A stretch of DNA of 64,000 bases, taken from NCBI RefSeq assembly GCF_018383585.1, contig NZ_JAHAMK010000005.1, forward strand, positions 112,387-176,386. The letters are read 5' to 3'. Made by a program: the position numbers and the translations under genes. Numbering within the stretch: the first letter of the stretch is position 1; each line of letters begins with the position of its first letter. Under the pieces are notes generated by a model, which was given only the letters and a program-made list of their open reading frames with translations, was not told the DNA's origin and did no database searches. This document shows positions 44,483 through 53,683 of this stretch, piece by piece. Source of the stretch: Microvirga sp. 3-52. GTDB lineage: Bacteria > Pseudomonadota > Alphaproteobacteria > Rhizobiales > Beijerinckiaceae.

Positions 44483-45916
44483 TTAACCGGAGGAGCGAAC
44501 GTCCCGCCATGCGGTCAGGATCGCCTCGGCGGAGCGATCGATGTCCGCTTGCGTCGTTGCGGCCGAGATCACCGACAGCCGCATGACCCACTCGCCCTGC
44601 CACTTCGCCCCGCCGGCAAAAAGCGTGGCGTCCTCCTGGATCCGCCGGATCGTCCGAAGGGTCAGGCCGTCTCCGTCCGCCACGGGCTCGTCCGGCCCGA
44701 AACGCACGATCACCTGATTGAGCACCACGTCGTTGACGATCCGGATTCCAGGTTCTCCTGCCAGGCGCTCCGCAAGACGCTGCGCCAGCAGACAATGCTC
44801 CTCGACCATGCGGGCGACGCCCTCGCGCCCGAGATGACGGAGCATGGCCCAGGTGGCGAAGCCCCGTGCCCGCCGGGACAGCTCCGGGACATAGTGGGAC
44901 GGGTCGCGCTCCCCCTCGCCGATCCCCGGCAGATAGCTGGCCGCAGAGGTCATGGCGCGTCGGTGGGCATCCGCATCCCGAACCATGGCGTAGCCGCAAT
45001 CGTAGGGCGTCTGGAGCCACTTGTGCCCGTCCGTAGCCCAGGAATCGGCTCCCTCTATGCCGGCCCCCAGATGCGCGCGGGCGGGACAGGCCCGGGCCCA
45101 CAGGCCGAAGGCGCCATCCACATGCACCCAGGCTCCCTGCGCCCGGGCCTGCGGAACGAAGACGGAATGGTCGTCGAACGCCCCGGTGTTGAGGTGCCCG
45201 GCCTGCGTGATCACGATCGCGGGGCCCTGGCATCGGGCGAGCGCCCGGGCGAACGCATCCGGGCGCATGCGCCCCTGGCTGTCCGCCTCGATCCGGATGA
45301 CCCGGCCGGAACCGAGCCCGAGAAACTGCAGCGCGGAAAAGACGGTCGTATGGGCCTCGTCTCCGATGAGCACGTGAATGGGAGGCGCTCCGAAAAGGCC
45401 GCTGCGCTCCACGTCCCAGCCTGCACGGCGCAGAACCTCGCTGCGGGCCGCCGCGAGACAGACGAAGTTCGCCACGGTGGCTCCCGTGACGAAGCCGACC
45501 GAAGCCTCCCGCGGGAGATCCAGCAGATCGAGCAGCCACCCGGCCGAGACCGTTTCCGCCGCCGCAGCCGCGGGGGATGCCGTGTGGTTTCCCGCGTTCT
45601 GCCCCCAGGCTGAGGTCAGCCAATCGGCCGCGACGCCGACCGGATGCGACGCCCCGATGACCCAGCCGAAGAAGCGGGGTCCCGTGGTGGCGTGGAGGCC
45701 CGGGGAAGCCCGCTGGACGAGGTCATGGATCACGTCCTCGGCCGGCGTGCCGGCCTCGGGCGTGGGCGCTGCAAAGGCCGCCAGGGCGTCCGGGTAGGTG
45801 TGTTCGGGTCGCTGGGGACGTTGCCCGATGCCGCTCCGGTAACGAGACGCTTCGGATGCCACCGTGTCGAACAGCACGTTCGTCAGGCTCACGTCGGCAG
45901 CTTTTCTCCGGTCCAT
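44483..45916 (-). CDS. PLP-dependent group II decarboxylase (aromatic amino acid decarboxylase-like)
   Basis: A 477-residue fold-type I enzyme of the pyridoxal-dependent decarboxylase family (aromatic-L-amino-acid or glutamate type). The PLP lysine is Lys299 in DGHKWLQTPYDCG; upstream are WVHVDGAFGLWA with the PLP aspartate and the TTGPRFFGWVIGASHPVGVAADWL entry block. Relatives act on aromatic amino acids, but many Rhizobiales members have unproven substrates. The ATG of MDRRKAAD with GGGAGA in front is chosen. The gene stands alone between repeats. Confidence 0.88.
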   Translation of the reverse strand: MDRRKAADVSLTNVLFDTVASEASRYRSGIGQRPQRPEHTYPDALAAFAAPTPEAGTPAEDVIHDLVQRASPGLHATTGPRFFGWVIGASHPVGVAADWLTSAWGQNAGNHTASPAAAAAETVSAGWLLDLLDLPREASVGFVTGATVANFVCLAAARSEVLRRAGWDVERSGLFGAPPIHVLIGDEAHTTVFSALQFLGLGSGRVIRIEADSQGRMRPDAFARALARCQGPAIVITQAGHLNTGAFDDHSVFVPQARAQGAWVHVDGAFGLWARACPARAHLGAGIEGADSWATDGHKWLQTPYDCGYAMVRDADAHRRAMTSAASYLPGIGEGERDPSHYVPELSRRARGFATWAMLRHLGREGVARMVEEHCLLAQRLAERLAGEPGIRIVNDVVLNQVIVRFGPDEPVADGDGLTLRTIRRIQEDATLFAGGAKWQGEWVMRLSVISAATTQADIDRSAEAILTAWRDVRSSG

Positions 45917-46166
45917 CGTCTGGTCTCCCGGCAACCTCGCTCACAGCATGATGCAGCAATCCGGCGATCACGACCAGGGATCGCCGGAATCGCCCCGTTG
46001 GAGCGGTTGAAGAGGCGGACCCGCTGCTCGTCTCGTGGTCGGGATCCATGATCTCCACTCGATCGCCCGGGCTTGATCCGCGGGGCGAAATGCGGTTCGC
46101 TGCCTGCGTCGGAAGAGTCGCGAGAAAGCGGCCGGAATCCTGGATTCAACGCGAAGGGAACACGCC

Positions 46167-46640
46167 ATGGCGAAGAATACGATCTGCCTCTGGTACGACA
46201 AGGACGCCGAGGCGGCCGCCCGCTTCTATGCCGAGACCTTTCCCGACAGCGCGGTGCATGCCGTGCACCGTGCCCCCAGCGACTTCCCGTCCGGCAAGGA
46301 GGGCGACGTGCTGACGGTCGACTTCACCGTCGCGGGCGTCGCCTGCCTCGGCCTCAACGGAGGGCCTGTGTTCAAGCACAACGAGGCCTTCTCGTTCCAG
46401 ATCGCCACCGAGGATCAGGAGGAAACCGACCGCTACTGGAATGCCATCGTGGGCAACGGCGGCCAGGAGAGCGCCTGCGGCTGGTGCAAGGACAAATGGG
46501 GCGTGTCCTGGCAGATCACGCCGCGCGTCCTGACGGAAGCAGTGGCGGCCGGCGGCGCCGAAGCCAAACGCGCGTTCGATGCGATGATGGACATGAGGAA
46601 GATCGACGTCGCTGCCATCGAGGCGGCACGGCGCGGTTGA
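46167..46640 (+). CDS. PhnB/VOC-family protein
   Basis: A 157-residue protein of the vicinal oxygen chelate fold, PF06983 type (labelled 3-demethylubiquinone methyltransferase in old databases, without support). ICLWYDKDAEAAARFYAETF, FTVAGVACLGLNGGP and WCKDKWGVSWQITPRVL are typical. The fold usually dimerises, and the ligand is unknown. A clear ribosome site precedes the ATG. Confidence 0.9.
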   Translation: MAKNTICLWYDKDAEAAARFYAETFPDSAVHAVHRAPSDFPSGKEGDVLTVDFTVAGVACLGLNGGPVFKHNEAFSFQIATEDQEETDRYWNAIVGNGGQESACGWCKDKWGVSWQITPRVLTEAVAAGGAEAKRAFDAMMDMRKIDVAAIEAARRG

Positions 46641-46818
46641 TGCGTCCTCGCGGATCGCGCGAGGGTCGAGAGGCGGAAGAACCTCAGTCGGAGAATGGAC
46701 CGTCGGCGGATCTATGCGCAGCATCATCCGGCGACGCTCTTCGGCACAGGCGTGACGTTCACCGCTCAGGGCTGTCCGCTCGCAGAAGGGACCTGTCCCA
46801 TGGACTTCGTTGTATGGA

Positions 46819-47079
46819 TTAAGCGGCCTTGCCCATCAGCATGGTTCGGACCCAGGCTCCGGCCTCTTCAGGCGTCTTGAACAGGGGCGCGTCGCGAACG
46901 TCGCATTTGCCGAAGCCGGCTTCCAGGTGCCACCAGCCCTTGTTGTCAGGGCCATGGTGCTCGCCGTCGAGGCGGACGATCACGGCGGCGAGCTGGCCAT
47001 CCGAGAGAACGAGGTTGCCCTCGCTGTCATGGCCGTCGATGAGCACGCGGAGGGACTGGAAAGAGATGTCGAGGGGCAT
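46819..47079 (-). CDS. Small LEAGFG-family protein, copy 1
   Basis: An 86-residue cytosolic protein not assigned to any named family. The pattern is LRVLIDGHDSEGNLVLSDG, LAAVIVRLDGE, WWHLEAGFGKCD and a final helix TPEEAGAWVRTML. It resembles the 81-residue protein at 48165-48410 in order and spacing of these blocks. It is divergent from the Crp/Fnr gene across an AT-rich 342-base gap. Confidence 0.7.
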   Translation of the reverse strand: MPLDISFQSLRVLIDGHDSEGNLVLSDGQLAAVIVRLDGEHHGPDNKGWWHLEAGFGKCDVRDAPLFKTPEEAGAWVRTMLMGKAA

Positions 47080-47421
47080 GGCCTTCGCCTTCAGGTTGGG
47101 GCGGAAGATCAGCTGCGAAATGGCCGGACACCCAGGAGGAATGGAGAACCCATGCTAGCGCTCCAACCTGAACGGTTTTTCAAACAAGTTTGATCGGAGC
47201 TTAACATAAGTTGGGCCAAGCCGCGGCATAAAGGCCTTATGCCAGCGGCGCCTATCACAGGACCGCCACCTTGGCTCGATCACTATAAGTTTTAGAACAA
47301 ACATAAATTAATGACAATAATCAACTTCCGTGCGATCGTATTTTTATCGTCAGCAACCGATCTTAGGCGCTGATGGCTGAGAGATACGAAGTGCTCCCGC
47401 CTGTAATCAGGGAGAACGATC
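47080..47421. other. AT-rich divergent promoter region
   Basis: 342 bases between the copy 1 small gene and the Crp/Fnr gene. Bases 47170-47370 are clearly AT-richer than the surroundings (for example AACAAACATAAATTAATGAC), as expected for the promoters of both genes. No gene is seen. Confidence 0.55.
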
Positions 47422-48150
47422 TTGGCCATTGTCTCAAATTCCGACAAAAATTCTCTCATCCGCAGGCTGGAAAGCATCTTTGGTCTTTCCGAGGGCGAAC
47501 GGCAGGCTCTCGAAGACCTGCCGATGCGGGTCATGACCATCAAGGCCGATCAGGACATTGTGCGCGAAGGCGACCGGCCGTCCCGGTCGTGCCTGATTCT
47601 CAGCGGCTTCGCCTGCACCTATAAGGTCTCCGCGCAAGGCAAGCGCCAGATCGTCTCCTTCAACCTGCCGGGGGACGTTCCCGACCTCCATAGCCTGCAC
47701 CTGAAGACCCTGGACAACAGCATCGGTACGGTCAGCCCGTGCAGCGTCGGGTTCATCACCCACGAGGCTCTGCGCGACATCTGCGATCGTTATCCTCGCA
47801 TCGCCGCCGCGCTCTGGCGCAACACCCTCTTCGATGCGGCCATCTTCCGCGAGTGGGTGCTCAATGTCGGACGCCGCGAGGCCTACACGCGCATGGCCCA
47901 TGTGCTGTGCGAGCTGCTGGTGCGCCTGCAGGCCGTCGGCCTTGTGAAAGACGATGCCTGTGACCTGCCCATCACGCAGGCCGAGTTCGCCGATGCGATC
48001 GGCGTCACGCCGGTTCACGTCAACCGCGTTCTCTAGCAGATGCGGGCCGAGCGCCTCATCGAGCTGAAAGGCGACCGGTTGAAGATCCTCGACTGGGACC
48101 GCTTGAAGCAAGTCGGCGAATTCGACCCCACCTACCTGCACCTGGAGTAG
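47422..48150 (+). pseudogene. Crp/Fnr-family regulator interrupted by an amber codon
   Basis: A cyclic-nucleotide-binding-like sensor domain (about residues 15-140, with DIVREGDRPSRSCLILSGFA) and a winged helix (about 155 on) are read from a TTG with GGGAG seven bases upstream. The helix-turn-helix ITQAEFADAIGVTPVHVNRVL is cut by TAG at 48034-48036; the same frame then continues for 37 more codons (QMRAERLIELKGDRLKI and on) to a normal stop. The paralogue at 50236-50961 has Gln at the matching place (NRVLQDLRSDGL), so a single C-to-T change is the simplest cause. The truncated 204-residue form would lack the wing. Confidence 0.85.
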
Positions 48151-48164
48151 GATCAGACTGCCGC

Positions 48165-48410
48165 ATGAGCCTCGCCCTTCAGCCCATACGCGTTGCGACA
48201 GGCTTCGAGGAGGACGGGATGATGGTCCTCGACGAAGAGCAGCGGCTGGTCGCGGTGCTGGTGCGCCTCTCGGACGAGAACGAGGTCGCTCCCGGGCAAT
48301 GGTACCTGGAGGCGGGCTTCGGCGAGATCGACGCGACCAACCACCCCGACTTTGCCGATCTGGACGCCGCCCGGGAGTGGATTGGCCGGCGCCTCGCAAA
48401 GCGCCGGTGA
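48165..48410 (+). CDS. Small LEAGFG-family protein, copy 2
   Basis: An 81-residue protein with the blocks IRVATGFEEDGMMVLDEE, LVAVLVRLSDE, QWYLEAGFGEID and DAAREWIGRRLAKRR, matching the 46819-47079 protein in order. It starts 15 bases after the end of the interrupted Crp/Fnr frame and is co-directional with it. Function unknown; the fold looks like two or three strands and a helix. Confidence 0.72.
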   Translation: MSLALQPIRVATGFEEDGMMVLDEEQRLVAVLVRLSDENEVAPGQWYLEAGFGEIDATNHPDFADLDAAREWIGRRLAKRR

Positions 48411-48502
48411 GAGGCCTCAAGCTCCATCACGGCCGTCAGCGCATCGTGCGGACCTTCCCAGGTCGACACCGGAGCCGAAGCTCCGGCGCGTTGAAACGCC
48501 CC

Positions 48503-49972
48503 TTACTGCGCGGTGATGCTCGACGTGGTTTCGAGCTTCGTCACGGGCGGCGGGCTCCACTTGCCCGTCAGCACGTCCGACATCGGGGCATAGAGCCTCA
48601 TCGTCAGGTTGAACGGCCCCTTCGGCGTGGGAAGCCAGTTGGCCTCTCTGCCCCGGCCGGGGCTTTCGCTCTGGAAGTAGACGTCGAGAGAGCCGTCGGC
48701 GTTGTACTTGAACGGCATCCAGCTGCTCACCGCTGAACGGTTGAGGCTGTTGGAGACCGGGAAGCCCTGGGGATCGTAGAGTGTGATCGACCAGAAGGCG
48801 TTGACGGGAGGCAGTGCGGCCTTGTCGAAATGAAGCGTGTATCCGTTCGCGCCATCGAGCGGCCTGCCGTCCGCATCGCCCAAATTGAGCGGGTAGACCG
48901 CATCCTCCGGCAGATTGGCCCCGAGCCCCTGCTGCGCGATGATGGCCCGCTTGAGATAGTAGTTGCCGTACACGCCCATCGTGTCCGTGTTCATCGACCA
49001 GCCGTTCGCAACGCGGGCGAGCGTCTTCACCTTCCATTCCATGAGCTTCTGGGCGCTCTCCGGCGCCGACTCGATGGCCGCTCGGACGACGGGATCGATC
49101 TTCTCAACGTCGAAGCTCTTGCCCGCCTCGAGGCCGATCCGCTTCATGCGGGCGAGGATCGGCTCGTCGGTGACATGGGGCCCGTGGACCTTCAGGAGTT
49201 CGGCCGCATAGGCGAAATACCTGAGGCCCGGCATGGTGTCGACCTGCACCTTGGGCGGCGTCTTCATGTCGATGCTCGGGTCGATCTTCACCTCGGGAAC
49301 CCGTGGGGTCTTCCCCCACTCGGACAGCGGCGTGACCTTGAACCCGGCCTGGATCTTGTGGACCGCGTCGTAGTCGGGCGGACCGTCCGTCTTGGTCCGG
49401 CCGATGATCCACACGACCGGCGTCGGCGCGTCGATGCGCTGCGTCCCGGCAGGGAGCCTGAACTCGTCGAACCGCTCGCGCAGGTCGGGCCTCCAGGAGG
49501 CCGGCGCGACCAGGAACTCGCCGGCCTGGGTTCCGGTCGTCCGCCAGCCCGGCGATGCGAACACGTCGGTCCACATGTCGAGCATCGGCAGCAGATAGTA
49601 GCGGCCTCCCGTGTCAGGAACCGAGACGATCACCGGCTCCCGGGCGAGATCCAGAAAGGCGGTCGAATAGAGCGTGTCGAAATTCGGTCGAACGACCAGT
49701 TTGTCGTCAGGAGGCGGATACGTGGCCACGTTGTGGAACATGTTCATCGGACCCTGGCCCGGTCGCTTTCCCGGCTCGATATTCGTGAACACCTTGCGCG
49801 TCACATCCATGGTCACGAGCGGATAGAAATACACGTAGGCATCGACGGCGATGTCGCGGGCTTCCTGCTCGGTGACGGCGAAGGCGCCCGTCGCGGCCCC
49901 TCCGATCCAGAGCCCGCTCGCCAGAGCTGCGGTGCCGAACAGTCTGGCGGCGCGATTGCAATGTCGTGACAT
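48503..49972 (-). CDS. DUF1254/DUF1214 family secreted protein
   Basis: A 489-residue exported protein: signal peptide (LFGTAALASGLWIGGAATGAFA), DUF1254 in the N-terminal half (AYVYFYPLVTMDVTRKVFTN, PNFDTLYSTAFLDLAREPVIVSVPD in short PNFDTLYSTAFLDL, and GRYYLLPMLDMWTDVF) and DUF1214 in the C-terminal third (GYTLHFDKAALPPVNAFWSI, YDPQGFP). Proteins of this class occur in soil and marine bacteria; no activity is agreed. The ATG of MSRHCNRAAR follows GGGAG. A perfect 6-base inverted repeat lies upstream at 50139. Confidence 0.88.
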   Translation of the reverse strand: MSRHCNRAARLFGTAALASGLWIGGAATGAFAVTEQEARDIAVDAYVYFYPLVTMDVTRKVFTNIEPGKRPGQGPMNMFHNVATYPPPDDKLVVRPNFDTLYSTAFLDLAREPVIVSVPDTGGRYYLLPMLDMWTDVFASPGWRTTGTQAGEFLVAPASWRPDLRERFDEFRLPAGTQRIDAPTPVVWIIGRTKTDGPPDYDAVHKIQAGFKVTPLSEWGKTPRVPEVKIDPSIDMKTPPKVQVDTMPGLRYFAYAAELLKVHGPHVTDEPILARMKRIGLEAGKSFDVEKIDPVVRAAIESAPESAQKLMEWKVKTLARVANGWSMNTDTMGVYGNYYLKRAIIAQQGLGANLPEDAVYPLNLGDADGRPLDGANGYTLHFDKAALPPVNAFWSITLYDPQGFPVSNSLNRSAVSSWMPFKYNADGSLDVYFQSESPGRGREANWLPTPKGPFNLTMRLYAPMSDVLTGKWSPPPVTKLETTSSITAQ

Positions 49973-50138
49973 GAGATGGCTCCCTGAAAGGCGCTCATGC
50001 CTCCGAAGCCATGGGGCTTGCCGGGGCGTCCGAGCGGCCGGGGTGGCGCGCTGCGATGTTACTGCTTCAAGGCGCACCGTCGATTGGGCCTACGCGCATC
50101 GCGACGGCAGCTTAGCACGCCTCTCTCCTTCAGATTGA

Positions 50139-50154
50139 TCAGGGTCTTCCCTGA
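50139..50154. promoter_or_regulatory. Small inverted repeat upstream of the DUF1254 gene
   Basis: TCAGGG-TCTT-CCCTGA. It lies between the divergently placed ends of the DUF1254 gene (start 49972) and the Crp/Fnr gene (stop 50236). A protein-binding site is possible; nothing else supports it. Confidence 0.35.
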
Positions 50155-50235
50155 AGATCGCGCGGCAAAACCCTGAAATCCGGCCGCATGATTCCGGAAG
50201 CGCGGTCCGACCGGACCGGCAACCGGCGCGTTCCC

Positions 50236-50961
50236 TCAATCCCGCTCGATCCTCTGGTACAGATGCAGGTAACCGGGGGCGTATTGAGCCTGCTCCTGAA
50301 GGCGCCTCAGATCGTTGATGATCAGGGTCTTGCCGCGGGAGGTGATCAGCCCGTCGGAGCGAAGGTCCTGGAGCACCCTGTTGATGTGGACGGTCGACGT
50401 CCCGAAGGCATCCCCCAGCTCCTGCTGTGTGATCGGCAGTTCATAGCTGTCGTCATTCGACAGGCCCACCGGCTGGAGGCGGTCCCGCAGCTCGCAGAAG
50501 AAATGCGCGAGCCGTTCGCGCGCGTCCATCCGTCCGAGCGTGGTCATCCACACCCGGTGCACGGCACCGTCGATGAGCGTGATGAGCCAGAGCAGGCGCG
50601 TGAGGTAGGGATAGTTCTTCGTAATCTCCTTCAGGTCGCTATGAGGGACCTGGGCCACCGTGCACGCCGTCAGCGCAGCAACACCATCATCGATCGGGTT
50701 GAGCAGGAAGCTGTGCAGGTCGGCGAAGTCGCCGGGAACGTGAAATGCCGTGATCTGCCGTCGCCCATCGGGCGAATGGTTATAGCGAATGCCGAAGCCC
50801 GACAGGATGAGGCTGCTGTACGATGGGGTGCTGCCCTCCCGCACGATGTCCTCGCGGGGCTGATAGAGCACCGTCCGGGAGGTGATCCGCTGGAGCACCT
50901 GCTTCTCCTCTTCGGAGAGGGGACCGTGCTGTTCCAGCCTGCGAACCAGAGGGTAGAACAT
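50236..50961 (-). CDS. Crp/Fnr-family transcriptional regulator
   Basis: The 241-residue intact paralogue of the interrupted gene at 47422. The sensor domain (about 20-140) has DIVREGSTPSYSSLILSGFGIRY and PGDFADLHSFL; the C-terminal helix-turn-helix is LPITQQELGDAFGTSTVHINRVLQDLRSDGL, shortened here to ELGDAFGTSTVHINRVLQDL. No FNR cysteine cluster is visible and the usual cAMP-contact residues are not clear, so the signal is unknown. The ATG has a strong GGAGGAGG in front. It lies 17 bases after a DUF6894 gene. Confidence 0.92.
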   Translation of the reverse strand: MFYPLVRRLEQHGPLSEEEKQVLQRITSRTVLYQPREDIVREGSTPSYSSLILSGFGIRYNHSPDGRRQITAFHVPGDFADLHSFLLNPIDDGVAALTACTVAQVPHSDLKEITKNYPYLTRLLWLITLIDGAVHRVWMTTLGRMDARERLAHFFCELRDRLQPVGLSNDDSYELPITQQELGDAFGTSTVHINRVLQDLRSDGLITSRGKTLIINDLRRLQEQAQYAPGYLHLYQRIERD

Positions 50962-50978
50962 GCCTCCTCCTGCCAGGG

Positions 50979-51275
50979 TCAAGGGTCGGGCACCGACCTG
51001 GAGGTGGAGTGGAGCACATGCAGTAGGGCCTTGTACAGGCGCGGCGGCAGACCCTCGATGAAGGGGATCGCCATCAACTCACGGCCTGCTTCGTCCGTGA
51101 TGAGAATGGCGTCATCGAGCAGGTCGTCCGTCCCCTGCTTCGTGGCTTCCGCGAGAAGGTCGCGAATTCCCTCGAGGGCATCGGCCCGCGCGGCATCGAG
51201 GTCGGGACGCTCGATCCCTTCCGGATCTTCGATGAGTTGTTCGCCTTGCCGGATGTGGCAGTAAAACCGAGGCAT
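50979..51275 (-). CDS. DUF6894-type small protein, copy 2
   Basis: A 98-residue protein with MPRFYCHIRQGEQLIEDPEG at the start, a central helix (LDAARADALEGIRDLLAEA), then DDAILITDEAGRELMAIPF. Its order of features matches the 42613 protein, with a longer C-terminus. It is upstream of and co-directional with the Crp/Fnr gene, 17 bases apart, so the two should be made from one message. Confidence 0.82.
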   Translation of the reverse strand: MPRFYCHIRQGEQLIEDPEGIERPDLDAARADALEGIRDLLAEATKQGTDDLLDDAILITDEAGRELMAIPFIEGLPPRLYKALLHVLHSTSRSVPDP

Positions 51276-51967
51276 GCCCTCAAACTAGGGGGGCTTGGCG
51301 TTAGTTCCTTGAAAGGGCAGACAATATTCTGCCGCGCCTCCGTTGGAAGCCACCGGCAGGCAGCCTGCCCGGCTGCAACTTCTGATACGGTTCCCGCAGC
51401 GGCTTTCGCCCTGCACCCGTCTTCGTCACACCCTCTCGCGTCATGGCCGGGCTTGACCCGGCCATCCCGATGTGAAGAGCGCCGTGCCTTTCCGATCGGG
51501 ATCACCGGGACAAGCCCGGTGATGACGTGGAGGAGATGATGACGTGGCGGGTGTGGGCGCGTCGCCTCAATCCATCAGGATCACTGGCTCTGCCCCTTCC
51601 CGTCAGGTCCACCTCACCGCTGTCATCCCTGGCGGCCGTAAGGGCCCGGGAAGAGGATCGGTTCGACGCTAAATGGACGCATTCTCGCGCTATCTGTACT
51701 CACGAGGCGCCTGTACTCGCATGTAGATCGGCAAGATCGTGTTCATCGGCGAGATCGATGACTATGAATAGCTAATTTCATTTCTAGATAAAACAGGAAT
51801 CGGCTCACAGGAAAGCAGCCCGAAGCTCTCACTTCATTCAATATATACTCATCGGAAGGAATGAGAGCCGGGTTCAACAGGACCACATACTGCAAAAGGT
51901 GTACCGCAGAAGGTGTAGTGAAAGCCTTAGTCCCCATCAGCAAAGTTCCCTGGAACGGGAGGATCGA
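51276..51967. other. Intergenic region upstream of the RTX gene
   Basis: 692 bases with no supported gene. Copy J of the palindromic repeat occupies 51439-51529. The last 200 bases (51760-51960) are AT-richer and probably hold the RTX promoter and leader. Confidence 0.65.
51439..51529. repeat. Dispersed palindromic intergenic repeat, copy J
   Basis: Well preserved: GTCATGGCCGGG/CCCGGCCATCCC, centre AAGAGCGCCGTGCCTTT, ATCACCGGGA/CCCGGTGATGACG. Same orientation as D to G. Confidence 0.8.
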
Positions 51968-53461
51968 ATGGCACTCATATTTGGCAGCGGACGTCGCGAT
52001 ACTCTGTTCGGCACCTTCGGGGCCGATCTCATTTTCGGAAGAGGCGGCAACGATCGCCTGTTCGGCCTGAGCGGCAACGACACGATGGATGGCGGCAGCG
52101 GCAACGACCGCCTGTTCGGCAGCACCGGCCATGATCGCCTGCTGGGCCGCAGCGGCAACGACACCCTGGAAGGCAGCAGCGGGAACGACCGCCTGTTCGG
52201 CAATGACGGCCATGACCGTCTGCTCGGCGGCAACAGCCAGGACTCCCTGGACGGCGGCAACGGCAATGACCGTCTGTTCGGCAACAACGGCCATGACCGT
52301 CTGCATGGACGCAGGGGCAACGATTCTCTCGACGGCGGCAGCGGCAATGACCGCCTGTCCGGCGGCAGCGACAACGATACCCTGCTCGGCGGCAGCGGCA
52401 ACGACCGCCTGGATGGCGGCGACGGCAACGACGTCATGCGGGGCGGCACCGGCAACGACACCGCATCCGGCGGTGAAGGCAACGACAGCTTCCGCTGGGA
52501 TCCCGGCGACGGGAACGACACCTTCGATGGCGGCGCGGGCACCGATACCCTGATCTTCAACGGCTCGAACGGCGCTGAGGTCATGGCGATCGCCGACCTC
52601 GGTGGCGGATTCCGCTTCACCCGCAATCTCGGCAACATCAACGTCGACACCACCAATGTGGAGCGCGTCGAGGTCGAGGGGTTGGGTGGTAACGACACCA
52701 TCGACGGATCGGCTCAGACCAATGCCGGCGTCGTGCTGGACATCAGCGGCGGTACCGGCGACGACAGCCTGGTCGGTGGTGCCGGCAACGACAGCCTCGA
52801 CGGCGGTGCCGACAATGACAATCTCGACGGCGGCAACGGCAATGATAGTCTCGACGGCGGCGACGGCAATGACACCATGCTCGGCAATGGAGGCAACGAC
52901 ACCGCGTCCGGCGGTCTCGGCGACGACAGCTTCCGCTGGGATCCGGGCGATGGCGATGACACCTTCGACGGCGGCGCCGGGACGGACACGCTGGACTTCA
53001 ACGGCTCGGACGGCGCCGAGGTCATGACGGTCACCACCCAGCCAAACGGAGGCTTCCAGTTCTTCCGCGATCTCGCCGACATCACGGTCGACACCACCAA
53101 CGTGGAGCGCGTCGAGGTCGACGGGTTGGGTGGCAACGATTCCATCAATGGATCGGGCCAGACGAACACCGGTGTCGCGCTCGAGATCACCGGCGGCGCC
53201 GGGAACGATACTCTGACTGGTGGCGCCGGCGGCGATTCATTCGTCTTCGGCGCGGAAACCGCCAATACTACGACGGAGACCGATCTCATCATCGATTACA
53301 GCGAAACTGAGGGAGATGTGATCGACCTGAGCGCAGTCGGCCCCGTGACCAACAGTCAGGTGGTCGGAACGGATCTCCAGCTGACCCTCGCCGGCGGCGA
53401 CAACGACATCGTGGTGGTCCAAGGCATCACCAACATCAATGACGTGACGTTCGTCCTCTGA
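51968..53461 (+). CDS. RTX (hemolysin-type calcium-binding repeat) secreted protein
   Basis: A 497-residue protein. Residues 10-180 are almost continuous GGxGNDxLx nonapeptide repeats that form calcium-bound parallel beta-rolls. Two related modules follow (about 165-290 and 305-430), each going from SFRWDPGDG through [21 protein letters not shown] and GLGGND to more RTX repeats. The C-terminus ([18 protein letters not shown], ending NDVTFVL) is the usual type I secretion signal; no signal peptide is present. The ATG follows GGGAGG. No type I transporter genes are nearby, and no enzyme domain is seen. Confidence 0.9.
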   Translation: MALIFGSGRRDTLFGTFGADLIFGRGGNDRLFGLSGNDTMDGGSGNDRLFGSTGHDRLLGRSGNDTLEGSSGNDRLFGNDGHDRLLGGNSQDSLDGGNGNDRLFGNNGHDRLHGRRGNDSLDGGSGNDRLSGGSDNDTLLGGSGNDRLDGGDGNDVMRGGTGNDTASGGEGNDSFRWDPGDGNDTFDGGAGTDTLIFNGSNGAEVMAIADLGGGFRFTRNLGNINVDTTNVERVEVEGLGGNDTIDGSAQTNAGVVLDISGGTGDDSLVGGAGNDSLDGGADNDNLDGGNGNDSLDGGDGNDTMLGNGGNDTASGGLGDDSFRWDPGDGDDTFDGGAGTDTLDFNGSDGAEVMTVTTQPNGGFQFFRDLADITVDTTNVERVEVDGLGGNDSINGSGQTNTGVALEITGGAGNDTLTGGAGGDSFVFGAETANTTTETDLIIDYSETEGDVIDLSAVGPVTNSQVVGTDLQLTLAGGDNDIVVVQGITNINDVTFVL

Positions 53462-53482
53462 CGCGAAGGCTCCGATGACACG

Positions 53483-53513
53483 AAGCCGCCGCCAAGCATC
53501 TTGGCGGCGGCTT
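53483..53513 (+). terminator. Terminator of the RTX gene
   Basis: A 14-base perfect stem (AAGCCGCCGCCAAG at 53483-53496, its complement at 53500-53513) with a 3-base CAT loop, 21 bases after the stop. No long T-run follows. Confidence 0.8.
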
Positions 53514-53683
53514 GCAAGACGGGCCGATGAACGATGGATAGCCCCGTTGAATCCGCCTGTTCCGTCCTCAGTCCGATTGTGAGACGCTGGTCCGCAAACC
53601 GGTCGCCCGGACCCGTGACGATTCCGTCATCGAGATGTCACGGGTTCGGTGGCAGGTGACCGGGCCAGGAGGAACAGGACCCC

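Noticed and set aside
51743..52306. A 187-codon frame antisense to the RTX repeats, with Ala/Val/Gln repeats
   Set aside because: The repeats are a direct mirror of the GGxGNDxLx codons; no start signal and no sense as a protein.
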